A stretch of DNA of 64,000 bases, taken from LMUY01 sp965199095 (GTDB taxonomy: Bacteria > Pseudomonadota > Alphaproteobacteria > Acetobacterales > Acetobacteraceae). How positions within the stretch are numbered: position 1 is the stretch's first letter; each line of letters begins with the position of its first letter. Under the pieces are notes generated by a model. The model had not been told where the DNA came from and ran no database searches. It was given only the letters and a program-made list of their open reading frames with translations. The stretch lies in contig CBDAQM010000003.1 of the NCBI GenBank assembly GCA_965199095.1, positions 372,001-436,000 of the forward strand. The letters are read 5' to 3'. Shown piece after piece: positions 59,788 to 64,000 of this stretch. The translations under genes and the position numbers were made by a program.

Positions 59788-60111
59788 TCAGGCTTCGTGG
59801 TCTGCTGCGCTGGTCAACGCTTCGCCGAGCGCTTTGACCTTCTCGGCGTTCTTGCTGTCGCTCTTGCCCGCGATCGTCACGGTTTCCTTGCCCAGCTTGA
59901 GCACCAGCTTCTTCACCGCCTCGCCGTCGATCGGATCGGCGTGAAGGTGCTTCTTCAGGCTTTCGAGGTCGCGGATGATCGTCTTGACGCCGGTCGCCTC
60001 GACCTTCTCCAGCGTGGCCTCCCACCCCTCAATGTTCTTGACGGCGGCGGAGATCGTGAAGCTCTTCACCCCGTCCTTGATGTGCTTGATGGTGGCGTCG
60101 AATTGCGGCAT
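59788..60111 (-). CDS. Small helical protein partnered with ferritin-like protein
   Basis: 107 residues, cytoplasmic, charged (PQFDATIKHIKDGVKSFTIS; LESLKKHLHADPIDGEAVKK; LVLKLGKETVTIAGKSDSKN). ATG 60111 follows AAGGACAACACCG. Downstream of the DUF892 ferritin-like gene on the same strand and likely co-transcribed. The family is not recognised; a stress-linked role is inferred from its neighbour. Confidence 0.65.
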   Translation of the reverse strand: MPQFDATIKHIKDGVKSFTISAAVKNIEGWEATLEKVEATGVKTIIRDLESLKKHLHADPIDGEAVKKLVLKLGKETVTIAGKSDSKNAEKVKALGEALTSAADHEA

Positions 60112-60176
60112 CGGTGTTGTCCTTTGATTGTCGGCGCGGCTTGCGCCCGGTTCATTGGGTTTCGCGGTCGAAATCG

Positions 60177-60674
60177 CTACGCGGCTTTCTTGCCGACATA
60201 GGCGTGCACGAAGCTGGGAAGGTGGCTGCCGAGCCAATCCCCCATCTCCTGTTCCTCCCGCATCGATTGCTCCAGCACTTGGGCGTCGTCATTGGCGCCA
60301 ACCGCCTGTGCCAGGGTGATCAGCACCTTGTAGGAGCCGATCTCGTACGCCTTGTAGCCGACCGCGGCGAGCACGTCCTTCAGGACCTCGTCGGGCGCCA
60401 CGGCATGCGCGAACCCGGCGACGGTCGCGACCGTGCCGGACACTGCCTCCTTGGCGATGGAGGCGCTGGAGCCATGCTTGGCGAGCAGCTTGTCCAGCCG
60501 GGCGGCCTGCTCGGTCGATTGCTGCCGCTCCTTCACCATTTGCGCGTGCAACTCCGGATAGGGCTCCATCCGGCTCAACTCGTTCTTCACTGTCCCGATG
60601 GCCTGTGTTTCCACGGCATGCTGGTTGCGCAGGCCGGTCAGGTACACCTCCATCGCAGCGCTCGATCCACTCAT
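60177..60674 (-). CDS. DUF892 ferritin-like protein (YciE/YciF type)
   Basis: 165 residues. The DUF892 signature YLTGLRNQHAVETQAIGTVK, ELHAQMVKERQQSTEQAARL, DEVLKDVLAAVGYKAYEIGS and MREEQEMGDWLGSHLPSFVH supplies the carboxylate and histidine ligands of a four-helix-bundle di-iron site. Such proteins are stress-induced and of poorly defined function. ATG 60674 follows ACGGAG. Paired with the small protein downstream. Confidence 0.88.
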   Translation of the reverse strand: MSGSSAAMEVYLTGLRNQHAVETQAIGTVKNELSRMEPYPELHAQMVKERQQSTEQAARLDKLLAKHGSSASIAKEAVSGTVATVAGFAHAVAPDEVLKDVLAAVGYKAYEIGSYKVLITLAQAVGANDDAQVLEQSMREEQEMGDWLGSHLPSFVHAYVGKKAA

Positions 60675-60812
60675 ACGTCACTCCGTTGTTGAGAGTGCGT
60701 GCAACGTCGGTTCGGCGAGGGAGATGCGGGACGCGCGATCAGGATAGATTGCACTTGCGGGACGACGACTCGGAAGCATATGTCGCCGCTTGCCGAGCCT
60801 CCGCCGGAATAA

Positions 60813-61454
60813 TCAGCCGAACTTCGCCCGGAGCTCGTCGACTTGCTCCGGACTTAGGTGGCGGACCCGGTGGCCTTGCAGCATCAGGAACAGCCTTGCG
60901 GTTTCCTCCAGCTCCTCCATCGCGGCCGATGCCGCGGCCAGCGTGGCGCCAGCGACGACGGGGCCGTGGTTGGCCAGCAGCACCGCGTGGTGTTTGCCTA
61001 CCAACGGGCGCACCGCCTCCGCCAGGCGCGTGTCGCCGGGCGGGAAATAGGGCACGAGCGGCAGGCGGCCGATGCGCATGACGTAATAGGCCGTGATCGG
61101 CGGCAGCACGTCGTGCGGGTCGACATCGGCCATGCACGACACGGCGACGGAATGGGTGGAATGCAGATGCACCACCGCGCCTGACCCTGGCCGGCCCTGA
61201 TACATCACCTGGTGCAGGAAGCCTTCCTTGGTCGGCGGATCGCCGGAGACCAGCGCCCCGCGCTCGTCCAGCAAGGAAAGCCGGGCCGGGTCCAACTCCC
61301 CCAGCGAGGCATTGGTCGGCGTCATCAGCCAACCGCCATCCTGCAGCCGGACGCTGATGTTGCCGGACGACCCGAAGGTCAGCCCGCGGGAGAAGATGCT
61401 GGCGCCCAGCCGGCAGATCGCCTCCCGGGCGGCAGCCTCCGTCATGCCGGGCAT
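60813..61454 (-). CDS. otnC: Class II aldolase, 3-oxo-tetronate 4-phosphate decarboxylase (OtnC-like)
   Basis: 213 residues. Class II aldolase/adducin fold with Zn ligands in VVHLHSTHSVAVSCMADVD and LLANHGPVVAGATLAAASA, plus ICRLGASIFSRGLTFGSSGN and ISVRLQDGGWLMTPTNASLG, which match OtnC closely. OtnC decarboxylates 3-oxo-tetronate 4-phosphate to dihydroxyacetone phosphate in acid-sugar catabolism. Its usual partners otnK and otnI are not in the window. ATG 61454 follows GAGGGG at a good distance. Confidence 0.85.
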   Translation of the reverse strand: MPGMTEAAAREAICRLGASIFSRGLTFGSSGNISVRLQDGGWLMTPTNASLGELDPARLSLLDERGALVSGDPPTKEGFLHQVMYQGRPGSGAVVHLHSTHSVAVSCMADVDPHDVLPPITAYYVMRIGRLPLVPYFPPGDTRLAEAVRPLVGKHHAVLLANHGPVVAGATLAAASAAMEELEETARLFLMLQGHRVRHLSPEQVDELRAKFG

Positions 61455-61550
61455 GCGATGCCCCTCGGCTTGGTATCCACGCTCTCACCCGGCATCATGG
61501 GGAAGAAGCTTAGCGCAGTCCGGTAGCCGGTGCACAGCCTCAGCGCGCTG

Positions 61551-61599
61551 CCCCGAACCCCGGCAGAGGACAGTCGTCCTCTGCACACCTGGTTCGGGG
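61551..61599. terminator. Nested hairpin downstream of groEL
   Basis: Outer arms CCCCGAACC (61551-61559) and GGTTCGGGG (61591-61599) enclose a perfect inner hairpin GCAGAGGAC-AGTC-GTCCTCTGC (61563-61584). It lies 20 bases past the groEL stop, between groEL and otnC. Probable terminator or 3' stabiliser of the groESL mRNA. Confidence 0.65.
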
Positions 61600-61618
61600 C
61601 CGCAGTCTGTGGCGCCTT

Positions 61619-63265
61619 TTAGTAGTCCATGTCACCCATGCCGCCCATGCCGCCGCCCTGCGGAGGCAGGGACTGGGCACGCTTCTCCGGACGCTCGGCC
61701 ACCATGGCTTCGGTGGTGATGAGCAGCCCGGCGACCGAGGCGGCGTTCTGCAAGGCGACGCGGATCACCTTGGTCGGGTCGATGATCCCGGCCGCGATCA
61801 GGTCCTTGTATTCGCCGGTCTGCGCGTCGAAGCCGAAGCCGTAGGAAGAGTTCTCCAGCACCTTGCCGCCCACCACCGCGCCATCCTCGCCGGCGTTCTC
61901 GGCGATCTGGCGCAGCGGCGTCTGAACCGCCTTGCGCACCATCTCGATGCCGAACTTCTGGTCGCGGTTTTCCGGGTTCAACGTCGCCAGGACAAGGCTG
62001 GCGCGGGCCAGGGCGACGCCGCCGCCGGGCACGATGCCTTCCTCGACCGCGGCACGGGTCGCGTGCAACGCGTCGTCCACGCGGTCCTTGCGCTCCTTCA
62101 CCTCGACCTCGGTGCTGCCGCCGACGCGGATCACCGCGACGCCGCCCGCGAGCTTGGCCAGACGCTCCTGCAGCTTCTCCTTGTCGTAGTCGGAGGTGGT
62201 TTCCTCCACCTGCGCCTTGATCTGCTCGCAGCGGCCCTTGATCTGCTCGTCCGTGCCCATGCCGTCGATGACGGTGGTGTTCTCCTTCTCGATCAGCACA
62301 CGCTTGGCCTGGCCCAGCATGTCCAGCGTGACGCTTTCCAGCTTGATGCCGAGATCTTCGGAGATCACCTGGCCGCCGGTCAGGATCGCGATGTCTTCCA
62401 GCATCGCCTTGCGGCGGTCGCCGAAGCCGGGCGCCTTCACGGCGGCGACCTTCAGCCCGCCACGCAGCTTGTTCACCACGAGGGTCGCGAGCGCCTCGCC
62501 CTCGATGTCCTCGGCGATGATGAGCAGCGGACGCGCGGACTGCACGACGGCTTCCAGCAACGGCAGCAGCACTTGCAGGCCCGACAGCTTCTTCTCGTGG
62601 ATCAGGATGTACGGGTTGTCGAGGTCGACCGTCATCTTCTCCGCGTTGGTGATGAAGTAGGGCGACAAATAGCCGCGGTCGAACTGCATGCCCTCCACGA
62701 CTTCCAGCTCGGTATCGATGCCCTTGGCCTCTTCGACGGTGATGACACCCTCGTTGCCGACCTTCTGCATGGCTTCCGCGATCATGCGGCCGATCTCGGC
62801 CTCACCATTGGCGGAGATGGTGCCGACCTGCGCCGTCTCGGCCTGGGTGGTGATGGTCTTGCTGCGCTTGGCCAGCTCCTCGACCAATGCGGCCACCGCC
62901 TTGTCCACGCCGCGCTTCAGGTCCATCGGCGCCATGCCGGCGGCGACGGCCTTGCCGCCCTCGCGCACGATCGCCTGCGCCAGCACGATCGCCGACGTCG
63001 TGCCGTCACCGGCGATGTCGTTGGTCTTGCTGGCGACTTCGCGCACCATCTGCGCGCCCATGTTCTCGAACTTCTCCGCCAGTTCGATCTCCTTGGCGAC
63101 GCTGACGCCGTCCTTGGTGATCCGCGGTGCGCCATAGCTCTTGTCGATGACGACGTTGCGGCCCTTCGGCCCCAGCGTCACCTTCACCGCATCGGCCAGG
63201 ATATCGACGCCGCGCAGCATGCGGGCGCGGGCGTCTTCGCCGAAGCGAACGTCTTTGGCTGCCAT
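61619..63265 (-). CDS. groEL: Chaperonin GroEL (Hsp60)
   Basis: 548 residues, normal length. AAKDVRFGEDARARMLRGVD, KVTLGPKGRNVVIDKSYGAP, ITKDGVSVAKEIEL, MGAQMVREVASKTNDIAGDG, TTSAIVLAQAIVREGGKAVA, VAAVKAPGFGDRRKAMLEDI, EGIVPGGGVALARAS and a C-terminal GGGMGGM tail. Forms the double-ring ATP-dependent folding chamber with GroES. ATG 63265 is the family start. Second gene of the groESL operon, 23 bases after groES, under CIRCE control. Confidence 0.99.
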   Translation of the reverse strand: MAAKDVRFGEDARARMLRGVDILADAVKVTLGPKGRNVVIDKSYGAPRITKDGVSVAKEIELAEKFENMGAQMVREVASKTNDIAGDGTTSAIVLAQAIVREGGKAVAAGMAPMDLKRGVDKAVAALVEELAKRSKTITTQAETAQVGTISANGEAEIGRMIAEAMQKVGNEGVITVEEAKGIDTELEVVEGMQFDRGYLSPYFITNAEKMTVDLDNPYILIHEKKLSGLQVLLPLLEAVVQSARPLLIIAEDIEGEALATLVVNKLRGGLKVAAVKAPGFGDRRKAMLEDIAILTGGQVISEDLGIKLESVTLDMLGQAKRVLIEKENTTVIDGMGTDEQIKGRCEQIKAQVEETTSDYDKEKLQERLAKLAGGVAVIRVGGSTEVEVKERKDRVDDALHATRAAVEEGIVPGGGVALARASLVLATLNPENRDQKFGIEMVRKAVQTPLRQIAENAGEDGAVVGGKVLENSSYGFGFDAQTGEYKDLIAAGIIDPTKVIRVALQNAASVAGLLITTEAMVAERPEKRAQSLPPQGGGMGGMGDMDY

Positions 63266-63288
63266 GTGATTGTTTCCTTTAGGGTTCG

Positions 63289-63603
63289 TTATGCGGCTTT
63301 GGAAAGCGCGGGTGCGCCTTCGATGACGCCGAGCAGGTCGCTCTCCTTCATGATCAGGAGCTCCTCCCCGTCCAGCTTGACCTCGGTGCCGGACCATTTG
63401 CCGAACAGCACGCGGTCGCCGGCCTTCACGGCGAGCGGCACGATGGCGCCCTGTTCGTTGCGCGCGCCGGTGCCGGCGGCGACGATCTCGCCCTCCATGG
63501 GCTTCTCTTTGACGGTGTCGGGGATGATGATGCCCCCGGCCGACTTCTCCAGCGGGGTGATCCGGCGGACCACGACCCGGTCGTGCAAGGGACGGAACTT
63601 CAT
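63289..63603 (-). CDS. groES: Co-chaperonin GroES (Hsp10)
   Basis: 104 residues. KFRPLHDRVVVRRITPLEKS, AGGIIIPDTVKEKPMEGEIV, AAGTGARNEQGAIVPLAVKA, GDRVLFGKWSGTEVKLDGEE and LLIMKESDLLGVIE cover the whole family including the mobile loop. ATG 63603 starts the conserved region; the longer open frame upstream is not coding. Confidence 0.99.
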   Translation of the reverse strand: MKFRPLHDRVVVRRITPLEKSAGGIIIPDTVKEKPMEGEIVAAGTGARNEQGAIVPLAVKAGDRVLFGKWSGTEVKLDGEELLIMKESDLLGVIEGAPALSKAA

Positions 63604-63680
63604 ATTGGCGGCTCCAAACAGGATAGCGGCGGCGCTGCGAGACGGCAGGTGCGCCTGAGGCCGTATCCAGTGATAGGGTC

Positions 63681-63707
63681 TTAGCACTCTTATGATAGGA
63701 GTGCTAA
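63681..63707. promoter_or_regulatory. CIRCE operator for HrcA upstream of groESL
   Basis: TTAGCACTC-N9-GAGTGCTAA, a perfect match to the CIRCE consensus, 77 bases upstream of the groES start. HrcA repressor binds it and releases on heat shock, so groESL here is HrcA-regulated. Confidence 0.97.
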
Positions 63708-63836
63708 TCCTGTTCGCGTTATCGATCTCATGACCGCGCGACGTCGTCCGCTGCCGACTTGGGTCCACATAGGGTGGATCTGTCGCAAACAAAATGTGGC
63801 GTGACGAACGGTGTGATTTTATCCACATTGCGTGGC

Positions 63837-64000
63837 GTGCCGATACCTGAACAAGCCAGTGAGTTGAAGATCATGGCCGGCCTGCGGTTAAAGGCCGCGC
63901 GCCTTGTGCTGGGCGTGGATCGGCAGGACGTGATGGCGCACGTCCTCGGTGTGCAACCCTCGGCCTACAACAACTGGGAAAAAGGCCTTCGCCTGCCGGA
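63837..64000 (+). CDS. XRE-type (HTH_3) regulator, N-terminus, cut by window end
   Basis: Only ~54 codons are present. IMAGLRLKAARLVLGVDRQD, VMAHVLGVQPSAYNNWEKGL, RLP is a lambda-repressor-type helix-turn-helix, with the second helix replaced by the loose VMAHVLGV form. The start may be GTG 63837 or ATG 63873. It runs divergently from groESL. The effector and targets cannot be known from this fragment. Confidence 0.75.
   Translation, partial: MPIPEQASELKIMAGLRLKAARLVLGVDRQDVMAHVLGVQPSAYNNWEKGLRLP

Noticed and set aside
1..64000. tRNA or rRNA genes
   Set aside because: No cloverleaf-like sequence with conserved T-loop (GTTCRANNC) flanked by acceptor stem was found on reading the intergenic stretches; a tRNAscan run would settle this.

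Overview
The window is GC-rich DNA with strong codon-position bias, which is why long antisense shadow frames are everywhere. Gene content (type VI secretion genes, DUF892 ferritin-like protein, OtnC-type aldolase, several sugar ABC systems, groESL under a CIRCE element, TTG/GTG starts, many ATGA/GTGA overlaps) suggests an alphaproteobacterium, plausibly Acetobacteraceae/Rhodospirillales. That taxonomic placement is inference; there is no rRNA or tRNA in the window.

Region 1 (1-24,434) is the end of a type VI secretion (T6SS) locus and its accessory genes. It opens with the C-terminal half of clpV and a vgrG, then a MORN-repeat protein. A tightly overlapping plus-strand run follows: a short PDC-like membrane sensor, a sensor-HAMP-polytopic membrane fusion, a HAMP/SpoIIE-type phosphatase that has lost metal-binding aspartates, a coiled-coil protein, a formyltransferase, a PF04392-type solute-binding protein and a lytic transglycosylase. 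Facing it on the minus strand are a methyltransferase, a solute-binding-protein/permease fusion and a second permease with no ATPase, followed by a membrane-anchored TAXI-type binding protein on the plus strand. The block ends with a 1041-residue LysM protein whose C-terminal domain looks like a DUF3626-type toxin domain, a helical protein downstream of it, a divergent protein with an internal duplication, and a frame-disrupted small gene. Three unrelated periplasmic-binding folds, a dead-looking phosphatase and candidate effectors beside clpV-vgrG make this the best candidate for an undescribed system.

Region 2 (24,778-39,641) is metabolic and sensory: a TetR regulator, a three-gene ribose/fructose-type ABC importer, a frameshifted DUF3142 gene with its equally frameshifted partner, a GH4 alpha-galactosidase operon (LacI regulator, binding protein, two permeases, melA-like enzyme) with a palindromic operator, and a chemotaxis receptor.

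Region 3 (40,046-46,464) is a translationally coupled pair: a TibC/AAH-type autotransporter heptosyltransferase and a 1686-residue AIDA-repeat adhesin ending in DUF4214 domains. It is a clear enzyme-substrate pair.

Region 4 (46,692-60,674) is patchy accessory DNA: a sulfotransferase, a truncated MFS gene, a PhzF epimerase, a SDR, ilvE, an IS66 element with exact 8-bp target duplication, relics of EmrB/HlyD, sensor kinase and diguanylate cyclase genes, a serine beta-lactamase-like hydrolase and small secreted or membrane proteins. A dispersed 68-bp palindromic element occurs three times in the window (31.6, 54.4 and 58.0 kb), each time at the 3' end of a gene or gene fragment; the IS66 copy sits inside one of them.

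Region 5 (60,813-64,000) returns to core genes: otnC-like aldolase, groEL, groES with a perfect CIRCE operator, and the start of an XRE-type regulator.
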